From QAMH01 sp900556425 (GTDB lineage Bacteria > Actinomycetota > Coriobacteriia > Coriobacteriales > QAMH01): 64,000 nt of DNA. Below are positions 8,578-17,996 of this stretch, piece after piece. Every line of letters begins with the position of its first letter. Positions within the stretch are counted from its first letter, which is position 1. The translations under genes and the position numbers were made by a program. The notes beneath the pieces are model-generated. The model was not told the DNA's origin and did not search any database. It saw only the letters and a program-made list of their open reading frames with translations. The stretch lies in the NCBI GenBank assembly GCA_902475535.1, contig CABRZR010000003.1, positions 62,001 to 126,000 on the forward strand, in the 5' to 3' direction.

Positions 8578-9861
8578 CTACCCCTTCAGGAAGAAATTGA
8601 CGATGTCTTGCCGCACCAGGAAGACGAACAAGACGAGCAGCAGCGCGATGACGATAAAGGTAATCGCATTGACGACGCGCGCCGGCACCGCGCGATGCGT
8701 GACGCGCTGGATGATCTCGATGAGAATGCGCCCACCATCGAGCGGCGGCAGGGGCAGCAGATTCACGACGGCAAGCGACAGCGACACGATCGCGATGATG
8801 AAGAGCAGCGGCACGATCCCGGCGGATGCCGCCCGCTCGCTCATGACGGCGATGCCCACGACCGAAGTCGACTGGCTCAGCGTATCGGCCGCCGTGGCCG
8901 GATTGAAGAGACTGAGATAGCCCTGCACCGTGAGCACGAGATAATCCCATGACGCGCTCAGCGCCTGGTCGACCGGCAGACGATACTGCTCCTGTCCCGC
9001 GTATATGCCGAGGCGCGGCGAGCCGTTCTCGTCCATCCCGACGATGAGCGCCGTGCTCGTCGTCTGTCCATCGCGTTCGTAGGTGACATCTATCGTCTCG
9101 CCCGGCGCAAGTCCGGCGATGACGGTGGACAACGTCTGCCAATCGGGCACGTCGGTGCCGTCAATGGCGACGATGGTGTCGCCCGCCCGTAAACCCGCTT
9201 CCTGTGCAGGACTGCCCTCGACGACATCGCCAAGCGTCGTCGAGGCAACGGTCAGGCCGATGCCGCAGAAGATGACGATGAGCAGGATGAAGGAGAGCAG
9301 CTCGTTCATGAACGGACCGGCGAAGAGCGTGACGAGCCGCTTGGGAAACGACAGCGCGCGATAGGTGTGCGAGCGCTCCTCGTCGAGCAACGCTTGCGGG
9401 TCATCGACCTCACGTGCCTGCCCAAGCTCAAACCCATCGCGTGCCGGTGCGGAATAGACATCGTCAGGACCGTGCTTCCTGGGCGCGATGATGGAGCCCC
9501 ATCCGTCGAGTATGACGAGTGCCAGCTCCGCGGAATCCACACCGAGATCGCAGCCCAGCGCGACGTGGGATACGTCAGCCGTACCATGTCGGTATACGTA
9601 GGCGAGCACCTTGGCCAGATTCGGGTTCTCGACATCGCCTTCCATACCCGCGATGCGGTTGTAGCCACCTAGCGGGATGCAGGTGAGGCCATAGCGGCAC
9701 CCGTTTCTCTCGAAGCCGATGTTGGGGCCCGGCATACCAATCATGAACTCTGTCACGCGCACGCCAAAGGCCCGCGCAGCGATGAAGTGACCGAACTCAT
9801 GCACGAGCGTGAGCGCACCGATAATGACGATGAACCAGAATATGATTGCGAGGATGTTCAC
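8578..9861 (-). CDS. rseP: Site-2 intramembrane metalloprotease RseP
   Basis: A membrane zinc protease of the S2P family that cleaves anti-sigma factors or signal peptides within the membrane. The zinc-binding HEFGH is at residues 21-25 in the first membrane helix. One PDZ domain (about residues 215-295; EGSPAQEAGLRAGDTIVAIDG) sits in the middle, and the third ligand motif PLPPLDGGRIL is near the C-terminus. An extra loop of about 80 residues after the first helices is somewhat longer than usual. The start is GTG at 9861. It lies between dxr and ispG. Confidence 0.94.
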   Translation of the reverse strand: MNILAIIFWFIVIIGALTLVHEFGHFIAARAFGVRVTEFMIGMPGPNIGFERNGCRYGLTCIPLGGYNRIAGMEGDVENPNLAKVLAYVYRHGTADVSHVALGCDLGVDSAELALVILDGWGSIIAPRKHGPDDVYSAPARDGFELGQAREVDDPQALLDEERSHTYRALSFPKRLVTLFAGPFMNELLSFILLIVIFCGIGLTVASTTLGDVVEGSPAQEAGLRAGDTIVAIDGTDVPDWQTLSTVIAGLAPGETIDVTYERDGQTTSTALIVGMDENGSPRLGIYAGQEQYRLPVDQALSASWDYLVLTVQGYLSLFNPATAADTLSQSTSVVGIAVMSERAASAGIVPLLFIIAIVSLSLAVVNLLPLPPLDGGRILIEIIQRVTHRAVPARVVNAITFIVIALLLVLFVFLVRQDIVNFFLKG

Positions 9862-9869
9862 GAGGCGGA

Positions 9870-11024
9870 CTATCCCCTCGTCAAAATGTCGGACGCGAGC
9901 GTACGGGAGCGCGCGTCAATTTCCTCGAGCTGCTCGAGCGATTCGACCGGTTCGCTCCCCACCTGATCCATGACCTGCTCAACAGTTGCATCGATATCGG
10001 TCAGACGGCAGGCATCGGCGAGGAAGGCCGCCACGGCAACCTCGTTTGCCGCGTTCATCACGCAGGGAAGCGTGCCACCTGCACGACCCGCCTCGAGCGC
10101 GAGCGTCAAACAGCGGAACGTGTCCAAATCCGGGTCGAGGAACTCGAGCGGCGCCATCTGGGTAAAATCGACCTGCGTTGCCGGACTCTCCCATCTATGC
10201 GGGTAGCTCAGCGCAAACTGAATGGGGATGCGCATGTCGGCAACACCCAGATGAGCCTTGACCGAGCCATCGACATACTCGACCATCGAATGCACGCATG
10301 ACTGCGGATGCACGACAACGCGGATATCATCCGTCTTCACGTCGAAGAGATGCTGTGCCTCAATCACCTCGAGGCCCTTGTTCATGAGCGTCGCCGAATC
10401 GATGGTGATCTTGGGCCCCATGTTCCATGTGGGATGCGCAAGCGCCTGCGCAGCCGTCACCTGCGAAAGCTCGCCACGTGTCATGCCGCGGAAGGGGCCA
10501 CCCGAGCAGGTGAGCCAGATCCTGCGCGCGTCGTGGGGAAACTCGCCCAGATAGCATTGGTAGATTGCCGAGTGTTCGGAGTCGACGGGAAGCAGGGTCT
10601 CGTGCGTGGCGAGCGGCATGATGAGGTCTCCGCCCACGACGAGTGATTCCTTGTTGGCAAGCGCGAGGATGCGGCCCGCCTTGAGCGTGTCATACGAGGC
10701 ACGCATGCCCGCCTCGCCGGAAAGCGCGTTAAGCACGACGTCGACATCGTCGAGCTGCGTGAGGGCCGCAACGGCGGCGGCGCCAAAGCCTACGTGCACG
10801 TCGGCATCAAGCTGCGCGAGCGCGGGAGCATCGCGCACGGTCTCATCGCCGAAGGCAAGATGCCCGCAGCCAAACTCCTGCGCATAGCGCACCATCTCGT
10901 CGACACGTCGGCCTGCCGCAAGTGCAACGACCTCGAGCTTGTCTGGATGCATGCGCACGACATCAAGCGTCTGCGTGCCAATAGAACCAGTCGCGCCCAG
11001 AATGACGAGACGCATCTTGCTCAT
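9870..11024 (-). CDS. dxr: 1-deoxy-D-xylulose 5-phosphate reductoisomerase
   Basis: Isomerises and reduces DXP to MEP with NADPH, the committed MEP step. The 384 residues begin with the nucleotide-binding loop ILGATGSIGTQTLD. They contain the metal and substrate motifs ALANKESLVVGG, LLPVDSEHSAIYQ and the conserved MNKGLEVIEA helix, then the C-terminal alpha-helical domain. It is the first of the dxr-rseP-ispG genes, downstream of cdsA. Confidence 0.97.
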   Translation of the reverse strand: MSKMRLVILGATGSIGTQTLDVVRMHPDKLEVVALAAGRRVDEMVRYAQEFGCGHLAFGDETVRDAPALAQLDADVHVGFGAAAVAALTQLDDVDVVLNALSGEAGMRASYDTLKAGRILALANKESLVVGGDLIMPLATHETLLPVDSEHSAIYQCYLGEFPHDARRIWLTCSGGPFRGMTRGELSQVTAAQALAHPTWNMGPKITIDSATLMNKGLEVIEAQHLFDVKTDDIRVVVHPQSCVHSMVEYVDGSVKAHLGVADMRIPIQFALSYPHRWESPATQVDFTQMAPLEFLDPDLDTFRCLTLALEAGRAGGTLPCVMNAANEVAVAAFLADACRLTDIDATVEQVMDQVGSEPVESLEQLEEIDARSRTLASDILTRG

Positions 11025-11037
11025 GTGCGTTCCTTTC

Positions 11038-11898
11038 CTACAGTGCGAACCCTATGAATGAGAAGATGTAGGGAGCACCGGCGACCATGGCGTATGCCGC
11101 CACGGAACCGAAAATGACCGAATCGCAGCGATCGAGTAGACCGCCATGCCCCGGCATGATGTCACCCGAGTCTTTCGCAGAAAACCCGCGTTTGATATGG
11201 GACTCCGTCAAATCGCCGATGATGCCCGCATAGCCCACGACCAAACCGGAAATGACGGCCCAGACCCAACCAAAGCCACAATCGGGAACGAAAACGACGA
11301 TGAGCACCCAGAAGAGCACGCTGAACACCATGCCGCATGCAACGCCCTCCCAGGTCTTCTTGGGCGAGATATGCGGCGCGAACTTGTGTTTACCGAAGGC
11401 CGAGCCGCCAAGATAGGCAAAGCCATCGTTGGCCCAGATACTCCCCAGAACCAGGAAGCACATGAGACCTCCCTCGAAACCGGGAATGACGCCACGTAGC
11501 ATCACGAAGGAGGAGAGCATGAGACCCGTGTAGAGGTAGCCAAAAAGCGTGAGCGCGACGTCGACGATCGTATCCTCCACGTGCGCGAAGTAACGCATGA
11601 GCATGATGATGCCCGCGATGAACGAGACGGTCAAAGCGGCGACGGCCACGTGCCCGGTCTGAACGATAAGACACATGGCCAGGGGTATGAGTCCGGCCGT
11701 GACGGTACCGATGATGATGTAAGGGTGATAGCCATTGCCCTGCGCCATGCGAAGGAACTCGTAGCAGCACAGAGCGGCCGTTGCGGCGATGACGATGACC
11801 GTCGTATACCACGAGACGAAGGTCGCAACGGAGGTAATGGTGACGTACACCGCACCGACGCCGACACGACGAGCGAGGTCCTTGACGTTGATTGCCAT
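11038..11898 (-). CDS. cdsA: Phosphatidate cytidylyltransferase
   Basis: Makes CDP-diacylglycerol from phosphatidic acid and CTP at the membrane. The 286 residues have about eight transmembrane segments. The C-terminal CdsA signature is visible in SPKKTWEGVACG followed by SHIKRGFSAKDSGDIMPGHGGLLDRCDS. I use the ATG at 11898, with GGGGG upstream; a GTG directly before it is possible. It stands between uppS and dxr in the common frr-uppS-cdsA-dxr order. Confidence 0.95.
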   Translation of the reverse strand: MAINVKDLARRVGVGAVYVTITSVATFVSWYTTVIVIAATAALCCYEFLRMAQGNGYHPYIIIGTVTAGLIPLAMCLIVQTGHVAVAALTVSFIAGIIMLMRYFAHVEDTIVDVALTLFGYLYTGLMLSSFVMLRGVIPGFEGGLMCFLVLGSIWANDGFAYLGGSAFGKHKFAPHISPKKTWEGVACGMVFSVLFWVLIVVFVPDCGFGWVWAVISGLVVGYAGIIGDLTESHIKRGFSAKDSGDIMPGHGGLLDRCDSVIFGSVAAYAMVAGAPYIFSFIGFAL

Positions 11899-11915
11899 CA
11901 CGCACCCCCGGTCAT

Positions 11916-12698
11916 TTACTCATCGACCCTTCCGAAGCGACGATCGCGCGCTTGGTAGTCGAGAAGCGCGCGCAAAAGCTCATAGCGATCGAAGTCGGGC
12001 CAGAGCACGTCGGTGACGTAGAACTCCGAGTAGGCAAGCTGCCAGAGCAAGAAGTTGGAAAGACGCATCTCGCCGCTCGTGCGAATGAGAAGGTCAGGGT
12101 CGGGCATGTCGGCCGTATATAGATGAGCGGATAGCAGGTCCTCCGAAACCGCCTCGCTCGTGAGATCACCGGCTTCGACCATGCGCGTGATTGCGCGGAC
12201 CGCATCGGTAATCTCGAGGCGCGAACCATAGTTGACCGCGATGGCAAGCGTCATACCGCCATTCTTGGCAGTGCGCTTCTCAGCCTGCTTGAAGATGGTG
12301 CGCGTCGTGAGTGGCAAATCTTCGACGCGACCCAAAAGCTTGACCCGGACCTTCTCCTCATCCAAACCCGCGAGCTCGGAGCTCATCGTCTTGGCAAAGA
12401 GATCCATGAGGCCCGTGACCTCGGTCTTGGGACGATTCCAGTTCTCCGTGGAGAACGAGTAGATGGTGAGATAGCGCACGCCGATGTCGTTACAGGTGGT
12501 GATTGCCTCGCGTACGGCACGTATGCCAGCCTTATGGCCCTGGCCACGGTCGAGGCCACGCTGCTTTGCCCAGCGCCCGTTGCCGTCCATGATGACGGCA
12601 ACGTGCTCTGGAATCCTTTTCATGTCGAGTGCATGCGGATCGAGGTCAATGGGAGGTTCGGGAAAGATCTCCTCCAGTGTGGATGGTCTCTCGCTCAA
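11916..12698 (-). CDS. uppS: Isoprenyl transferase (undecaprenyl diphosphate synthase)
   Basis: A cis-prenyltransferase that condenses IPP units onto FPP to make the C55 carrier for cell-wall synthesis. The MDGNGRWAKQRG motif with catalytic Asp38 is present, then GHKAG, the SFSTENWNRP motif and the C-terminal RTSGEMRLSNFLLWQ with the conserved Glu. The 260 residues are normal in length. The start is TTG at 12698 with GGGAG 6 bases upstream. It is 8 bases downstream of frr. Confidence 0.96.
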   Translation of the reverse strand: MSERPSTLEEIFPEPPIDLDPHALDMKRIPEHVAVIMDGNGRWAKQRGLDRGQGHKAGIRAVREAITTCNDIGVRYLTIYSFSTENWNRPKTEVTGLMDLFAKTMSSELAGLDEEKVRVKLLGRVEDLPLTTRTIFKQAEKRTAKNGGMTLAIAVNYGSRLEITDAVRAITRMVEAGDLTSEAVSEDLLSAHLYTADMPDPDLLIRTSGEMRLSNFLLWQLAYSEFYVTDVLWPDFDRYELLRALLDYQARDRRFGRVDE

Positions 12699-12706
12699 AA
12701 TGCTCC

Positions 12707-13264
12707 CTAGATTTCCATGACCTCGGCCTCTTTCACGGAAAGGGCCGCGTCGATTTTCGCGATGAAGTCATCGGTGAGCTTCTGGAGCTGTTCTTCTTCG
12801 CGATGCTGCTCGTCCTCGCTGATCTCGCCGTCCTTCTTGAGACGCTCGATCTTGTTCTTGGCATCGCGGCGGGCGTTGCGCACGGCAACGCGACGGTTCT
12901 CGGCAGCGGCCTTACACTCCTTGACGATCTCGCGGCGGCGCTCCTCGGTTGGGGCGGGAAACGGCAGGCGGATGATGCCCGAGCCATCATTATTGGGCGT
13001 GATGCCCAGATTGGCAGAGAGGATGGCCTTCTCGACGGGTCCGAGCAGGGACTTGTCCCAAGGCTCGATGGTCATGAGGTTGCCCTCGGGAATCTTGATG
13101 GCACCGACCTGTGAAACGGGCGTGGGAACGCCGTAATAGTCGACCTTCACGTTGTCGAGGATGCTCGCCGAGGGACGACCCGTGTTGAGTTTCGAGAAAT
13201 CCTGGTCGAGTGCCTTGACCGCGCGGGCCATTGCCTCTTTTGCCTGATCGAGTTCTTCTGACAC
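12707..13264 (-). CDS. frr: Ribosome recycling factor
   Basis: Splits the post-termination ribosome together with EF-G. The 185 residues form the usual two-domain L shape. The N- and C-terminal helices make the bundle, and residues about 30-105 (NTGRPSASILDNVKVDYYGVPTP is the family signature region) make domain II. The start is GTG at 13264 with AAGGAG 8 bases upstream. It follows pyrH closely, the standard pyrH-frr order. Confidence 0.97.
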   Translation of the reverse strand: MSEELDQAKEAMARAVKALDQDFSKLNTGRPSASILDNVKVDYYGVPTPVSQVGAIKIPEGNLMTIEPWDKSLLGPVEKAILSANLGITPNNDGSGIIRLPFPAPTEERRREIVKECKAAAENRRVAVRNARRDAKNKIERLKKDGEISEDEQHREEEQLQKLTDDFIAKIDAALSVKEAEVMEI

Positions 13265-13279
13265 TTTGGGTCTCCTTCT

Positions 13280-13993
13280 CTAGCTGACGGTCGTTCCGAC
13301 GTGCTCGCCCTTGAGCACGCGATCGATATTGCCCGGCTTATGCAGGTTGAACACGATGATGGGAATATCATTGTCCATGCACAGCGTCGTAGCGGTCGAG
13401 TCCATGACGTGCAACTCGCGCGAGAGCACTTCCATGTAGGAAATCTCGTCGAACTTGACCGCATCGGGGTTCGTGTGCGGGTCACTATCGTAGATGCCAT
13501 CGACCTGCGTCGCCTTGAGGATGGCCTCGGCATCGATCTCGCAAGCACGCAGCGCAGCCGTCGTATCGGTCGTGAAGTACGGATTGCCCGTACCACCGGC
13601 AAAGATGACGACGCGCCCCTTCTCGAGGTGGCGGATGGCCTTGCGACGGATATAGGGCTCGGCAACTTCCTGCATGCTGATGGCAGACTGCACGCGCGTG
13701 AAGACGCCGGCGCGCTCGAGGCCCTCTTGCAGGGCCAGCGCGTTCATGATCGTTGCCAGCATGCCGATGTAGTCGGCCTGGGCGCGGTCCATGCCCTCGG
13801 CAGCACCAGCAAGGCCGCGGAAGATGTTACCGCCACCGACGGTGATGGCAAGCTCGATGCCGCCATCGACAATCTCGCGAATCTGCGAGGCAATCTCGCT
13901 AATGACCTTGGGATCGATGCCATAGCCTTGCTCGCCTTGCAGCGCCTCGCCCGACAGCTTGAGCAAGACACGCTTGTACTTGTAGTTGCCCAT
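13280..13993 (-). CDS. pyrH: Uridylate kinase
   Basis: Phosphorylates UMP to UDP; an amino-acid-kinase fold, normally hexameric. Motifs: KRVLLKLSGEAL at the N-terminus, VGGGNIFRG for UMP binding, and GGTGNPYFTTDTTAALRA. The ATG at 13993 with GGGGAG upstream is preferred; an in-frame start at 14023 would add ten unlikely residues. This gives 237 residues. It lies between efp and frr in a translation-linked cluster. Confidence 0.96.
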   Translation of the reverse strand: MGNYKYKRVLLKLSGEALQGEQGYGIDPKVISEIASQIREIVDGGIELAITVGGGNIFRGLAGAAEGMDRAQADYIGMLATIMNALALQEGLERAGVFTRVQSAISMQEVAEPYIRRKAIRHLEKGRVVIFAGGTGNPYFTTDTTAALRACEIDAEAILKATQVDGIYDSDPHTNPDAVKFDEISYMEVLSRELHVMDSTATTLCMDNDIPIIVFNLHKPGNIDRVLKGEHVGTTVS

Positions 13994-14023
13994 GTGGCTC
14001 CCCTTCTCGGGATGGAATCGCAA

Positions 14024-14584
14024 TTAGAGGCGCTCGACGAAACGACCGTCGCGCGTGTCGATCTTGACCCTGTCGCCAATCTCGAGGAAAAGCGGGACCT
14101 TGATCTCGGCGCCCGTCTCGCAAACGGCAGGCTTGGTGCCGCTCTGGACGGTGTTGCCCTTGAAACCGGGCTCGGTCTCCGTGATCTCGAGCTCGACGAA
14201 CATGGGGGGCTCGACGTTGATGAGCTCGCCGTCGGCGTACTGCGCCAGGCAGGTATCGCCCTCCTTGAGCCACTTCTCGTTATCGCCGATGATGGCCGCA
14301 GGAACCTCGGGCTGCTCGTAGGTCACAGGGTCCATGAAGTAGAACGTGTCACCGTCGGTCCAAGAGTACTCCATCTCCTTGGTCTCGAGACGCACATCGT
14401 CAAACTTGTCGTTGGGCCTGAAGGTGTACTCGACGACGCGGCCGGTGGAGACATCCTTGAGCTTGGTGCGAATGAAGGCACCGCCTTTGCCAGGCTTGAC
14501 GTGCTGGAACTCGACAATGGTGCAAAGCTTGTTGTTGTACTTGATGCACATGCCGTTTTTAAAGTTTGAGGGCTGAACGCTCAC
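14024..14584 (-). CDS. efp: Elongation factor P
   Basis: Relieves ribosome stalling at polyproline. The 186 residues have the three-domain EF-P fold. The KOW-like first domain has HVKPGKGGAFIRTKL, where the lysine of PGKGG is the site modified in other species. The C-terminal OB domain ends with TRDGRFVERL. The start is GTG at 14584. It is the first gene of the efp-pyrH-frr-uppS-cdsA series and is divergent from the aminopeptidase gene at 14768. Confidence 0.97.
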   Translation of the reverse strand: MSVQPSNFKNGMCIKYNNKLCTIVEFQHVKPGKGGAFIRTKLKDVSTGRVVEYTFRPNDKFDDVRLETKEMEYSWTDGDTFYFMDPVTYEQPEVPAAIIGDNEKWLKEGDTCLAQYADGELINVEPPMFVELEITETEPGFKGNTVQSGTKPAVCETGAEIKVPLFLEIGDRVKIDTRDGRFVERL

Positions 14585-14701
14585 TTTTCACTGCCTTTCT
14601 CTCGACATATCCGCACTATTCTACTCTATCGACCCGCAAACGTGAGGGTCAGCTTTAAGCGTGCGCAAAATGCCCGTAATCGCGCGAAACGCATCCGATT
14701 C

Positions 14702-14729
14702 TTGCTCCCGGCAAACGTTTCCGTACAAT
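14702..14729 (+). promoter_or_regulatory. Candidate sigma-A promoter for the aminopeptidase gene
   Basis: TTGCTC at 14702-14707 and TACAAT at 14724-14729 with a 16-base spacer, about 40 bases upstream of the ATG at 14768. It lies in the gap between the divergent efp and aminopeptidase genes. Confidence 0.45.
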
Positions 14730-14767
14730 GGAGCGCATGTGCAAGCGCGAGGCGAAAGGCATGGAGG

Positions 14768-15871
14768 ATGCGGGCGTTACACAGAATCGAACAAGTGCAG
14801 AGACTTCTCGAGGACCAGGTTCTCGATGCAATCATCGTACGGGCGAACAGCGACCTGTTCTGGCTCACGGGTTTCGAGGATGTTTTCGACAGCGAGCAAG
14901 CTCATGTCGCCATCATCACGCGCCAAGACTGCATCCTGCATACGGACACGCGTTACGTGACCGCCATGCGCGAGAAGGCCCACGAGGAGGGCATCTGGCA
15001 GATCGACGCCTCGCGCGAACGTGAGGTCGAGTTCATTGCCCACATGCTCAAGGAGCTCAAGCTCGTCACGGGACGTGTCGCCATTGACGAGACCATGCCG
15101 TTGAGCCTCTATCGCAAGTATTCAGACGCAATGCCCAACGCGCGCTTCAAGGAGCGCTCCGATGACATTCTCAGGCTACGCGCCGTCAAGGATGCCGATG
15201 AGATCGTCCTCATGAAGCGAGCCCAGGCCATCGCCTCGCAGGCGTTCATGGAGACGTTGGAGGATTTACAACCCGGCATGAGCGAGCGTGATGCCTCGAT
15301 CATGCTCGAGTTCAACATGAAGCGCCTGGGGGCGAGCGAGCTGGCCTTCGCGAATATCGTCGCAAGCGGTCCCAACGGCGCCAAACCCCACGCCATCCCG
15401 TCAGAGCGTCAGTTCGAGCAAGGCGACTTCATCGTCTTTGACTTCGGTGCACGCGTGGGCGGATACTGCTCGGACACGACACGCACCGTGTGCATCGGTG
15501 GGGTAAGCGACGAGCAGATACGCGTCTACGAGGCCGTACGCCGGGCAAACGAATGGGTTGCCGCAAGCATCAAGCCGGGTATGACAGGCGCGCAGATGCA
15601 TACGCTCGCCGAAAGCGAGCTTGCCAAGGCGGGCTTCGAGCACAAGATGGGCCACTCGCTCGGGCATGGCGTGGGTATCGATATCCATGAGCTTCCCCTG
15701 CTCTCGCCCACCAACAAGGAAGCGCTTGTCGCCGGCAACGTCGTGACCGACGAGCCGGGCATCTACCTACCAGGCGAAATGGGCGTGCGCATCGAGGATT
15801 GCGGTGTCGTCACCGAGACCGGGTTCGAGAGCTTCTGCGACATCACGCACGAACTCATGGTGATTGAGTAA
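14768..15871 (+). CDS. M24-family Xaa-Pro peptidase (aminopeptidase P / prolidase type)
   Basis: A cytosolic metallopeptidase that cuts peptides at Xaa-Pro bonds. The N-terminal creatinase domain spans about residues 1-130. The pita-bread catalytic domain carries the five ligands: Asp in FDFGA, Asp in CSDTTRT, His in GHSLGHGVG, Glu in DEPGIYLPG and Glu in VRIEDCGVV. I start at ATG 14768, which has AAAGG about 8 bases upstream; the open frame begins earlier at 14642, but that part is not family-like. This gives 367 residues. It converges on aroQ. Its position next to efp in a proline-linked pair is common in bacteria. Confidence 0.9.
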   Translation: MRALHRIEQVQRLLEDQVLDAIIVRANSDLFWLTGFEDVFDSEQAHVAIITRQDCILHTDTRYVTAMREKAHEEGIWQIDASREREVEFIAHMLKELKLVTGRVAIDETMPLSLYRKYSDAMPNARFKERSDDILRLRAVKDADEIVLMKRAQAIASQAFMETLEDLQPGMSERDASIMLEFNMKRLGASELAFANIVASGPNGAKPHAIPSERQFEQGDFIVFDFGARVGGYCSDTTRTVCIGGVSDEQIRVYEAVRRANEWVAASIKPGMTGAQMHTLAESELAKAGFEHKMGHSLGHGVGIDIHELPLLSPTNKEALVAGNVVTDEPGIYLPGEMGVRIEDCGVVTETGFESFCDITHELMVIE

Positions 15872-15892
15872 GGCGTACGCGAGGCGGCACCA

Positions 15893-16324
15893 CTAGACAA
15901 GGTGTTCCAGCAGCATATCGACGCCGCGGAGGTAGCCTTCCGGACCGAGCCCCTTGATCTGGCCGATGCAGGCATCGGCAAGCACCGAATGCCGGCGAAA
16001 CTCCTCGCGCTTCGAGATATCGGAGATGTGCACCTCGACAACCGGCGTGGTGACCGAGCTGATCGCATCATGCAGGGCGTAGCTATAGTGCGTGTGCGCA
16101 CCAGGGTTGTAGACGATGCCATCGTAGGTGCCCTGGCTCGCGTGTATCTTGTCGATAAGCTCGCCCTCATGGTTGGATTGGAAGCAGTCCATGTCCGCGC
16201 CGCGCTCACGCGCATAGGCAACCGTATCGGCCTCTATGTCGGCGAGCGTCGTCGTGCCGTAGACCTCGGGCTCGCGCTGCCCCAGCAAGTTGAGATTGGG
16301 GCCGTTCATCAACAGCAGCTTCAT
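15893..16324 (-). CDS. aroQ: Type II 3-dehydroquinate dehydratase
   Basis: Dehydrates 3-dehydroquinate to 3-dehydroshikimate. The 143 residues begin MKLLLMNGPNLNLLGQREPEVYG, with the catalytic Tyr in the flexible loop. They continue with QSNHEGELIDKIH, the GIVYNPGAHTHYSYAL motif and VEVHISDISKREEFR. The ATG at 16324 overlaps the aroB stop as ATGA, so translation is coupled. It is the last gene of the aroC-K-B-Q operon. Confidence 0.97.
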   Translation of the reverse strand: MKLLLMNGPNLNLLGQREPEVYGTTTLADIEADTVAYARERGADMDCFQSNHEGELIDKIHASQGTYDGIVYNPGAHTHYSYALHDAISSVTTPVVEVHISDISKREEFRRHSVLADACIGQIKGLGPEGYLRGVDMLLEHLV

Positions 16325-17472
16325 GCCTGCCCCCACATTTTTCCGCCGTTTTGCTCGATGAGACGCTCCTTGAGCGTGCACCAGGCCTGCAAATGCTCCA
16401 TGATGACGTCATCGGGCACGGTCACGAGCTTCCACTTGGCGATATCTTCGAGCAGGACAAATCTGACCTGGCCACCGCGTGCCTTCTTGTCGCCCTTCAT
16501 GAGCTTGAAGAGGCGTTCCGGTGGCGCCACCCACGGAAGCGCTGGCAAACCCAGCGAGTCGAGCAGGCTGTCCGTCGCCTTCACGACGCTCATATCGCAG
16601 CCAAGCATCTCGACGGATAGACGCGCCGCAAAACGCATTCCCTCGGCAACGGCGCGTCCATGCGCGATGGTGCCATAGCCCGCGGCGTTCTCGATGGCAT
16701 GCGCGAGAGTGTGTCCGTAGTTGAGGCACTCGCGCACACCGGCAGACTCGGTGCTGTCCTTGCTCACCACGGATGCCTTGAACTCGGCGGTCATGTAGAC
16801 CGCCTCCTCGAGCAGCTCGACGTCATGCGCCATAAGGCCTGCGGCGTTGTCACGCAGCCATTCGTAGAAGGAACGACGCGGAGCCACGAAGGAGCTCTTG
16901 GCTATCTCGGCAAAGCCGTTTGCCCAATCCTCCTCGAGAAGTGTCTTGAGGCAGCGGATGTCGGAACACACGAAGATGGGTTGGTGGAAGGTGCCGACGA
17001 GGTTCTTGCCAGCCTGAAGGTTGACCCCCGTCTTGCCGCCAATGGACGAGTCAACCATCGCGAGCAAGGTCGTGGGCACCTGAATGAAGTCGATGCCGCG
17101 CATGTAGGTCGAGGCGACGAAGCCGGCCAAATCGCCCACGACGCCACCGCCGCACGCAACGATGAAATCATCGCGGGTGAAACCGTAGCGGGCAATGGCC
17201 TCCCAAAGCTCATTGGCGAGTTCGACGGACTTGGAGGTTTCCCCCGGCGCGATAAGCAGATCGTAGACCTCGAATCCGGCCTCTTCGAGACGTTTCTTCA
17301 CGAGCTTGCCATAGGCAGGCCCCACGTTCTCGTCCGAGATGACGAGGGCACGCTGGCAATCCTTGAGATCGCGTGCCGTCGAGGAGAGTGCGGAAAGGGC
17401 ACCGCTCCCGATGCGGATATCGTACACATGGCCGCCCGGTAAGGCGACGTGGATGATGCGGTCTCGGCTCAT
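16321..17472 (-). CDS. aroB: 3-dehydroquinate synthase
   Basis: Converts DAHP to 3-dehydroquinate with NAD+ and Zn2+. The 383 residues carry the NAD loop ACGGGVVGDLAGFVASTYMRG, then PTTLLAMVDSSIGGKTGVN. The zinc ligands are Glu in FAEIAKSS, His in LNYGHTLAHAIE and His in AHGRAVAEGM. The ATG at 17472 overlaps the aroK stop (ATGA). The upstream in-frame start at 17505 lies inside aroK and is rejected. Confidence 0.97.
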   Translation of the reverse strand: MSRDRIIHVALPGGHVYDIRIGSGALSALSSTARDLKDCQRALVISDENVGPAYGKLVKKRLEEAGFEVYDLLIAPGETSKSVELANELWEAIARYGFTRDDFIVACGGGVVGDLAGFVASTYMRGIDFIQVPTTLLAMVDSSIGGKTGVNLQAGKNLVGTFHQPIFVCSDIRCLKTLLEEDWANGFAEIAKSSFVAPRRSFYEWLRDNAAGLMAHDVELLEEAVYMTAEFKASVVSKDSTESAGVRECLNYGHTLAHAIENAAGYGTIAHGRAVAEGMRFAARLSVEMLGCDMSVVKATDSLLDSLGLPALPWVAPPERLFKLMKGDKKARGGQVRFVLLEDIAKWKLVTVPDDVIMEHLQAWCTLKERLIEQNGGKMWGQA

Positions 17473-17996
17473 AACAGTCCCTCTCGTTCCAGAGCTTCCT
17501 TGCATTGGTTGGCCACCTGATAGACGCTTTTGCCCGATGACTCAATGGTGATATCCGCAACTTCACGGTACCAGGGCATGCGTTCGGCATAGATTTCATC
17601 GACGGGACGCTCACCCGAGAGCAGCGGTCGCGTGGAGGGATTCGAGATGCGCCCAATGGCCTCGTCACACGGCACGTCGAGAAAGACGACCGTGCCGAGG
17701 GATTTGAGTATGGGGCGGTTAACCGGATTGCAGACGATGCCACCACCACAGGAGATGATGGAGCGACCCTCATGCTTGAGGCCACGCAAGGTCTCGGTTT
17801 CGATGCGCCTGAAGCCCGCTTCGCCTTCCTCGGCAAAGATGCGGGGAATCTTGCGATGCTGAATTGCCTCGATACGATAGTCAAGGTCGATGAGCGAAAG
17901 TCCCGTGATGGCAGACAGCTTGCGCGAGACGCTTGTCTTGCCCGAGCCCATGAACCCAACGAAGAGTATGTGGTCGTTGCATGTCTCGCGCGTCAT
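17469..17996 (-). CDS. aroK: Shikimate kinase
   Basis: Phosphorylates shikimate at O3 with ATP. The 175 residues contain the P-loop GFMGSGKTS near residue 14, the shikimate-binding DLDYRIE and FRRIETETL, and CGGGIVCNP with the conserved GGG. The lid arginine region TRPLLSGERPVDEIY follows. The start overlaps the aroC stop (ATGA), and its own stop overlaps the aroB start. Confidence 0.96.
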   Translation of the reverse strand: MTRETCNDHILFVGFMGSGKTSVSRKLSAITGLSLIDLDYRIEAIQHRKIPRIFAEEGEAGFRRIETETLRGLKHEGRSIISCGGGIVCNPVNRPILKSLGTVVFLDVPCDEAIGRISNPSTRPLLSGERPVDEIYAERMPWYREVADITIESSGKSVYQVANQCKEALEREGLL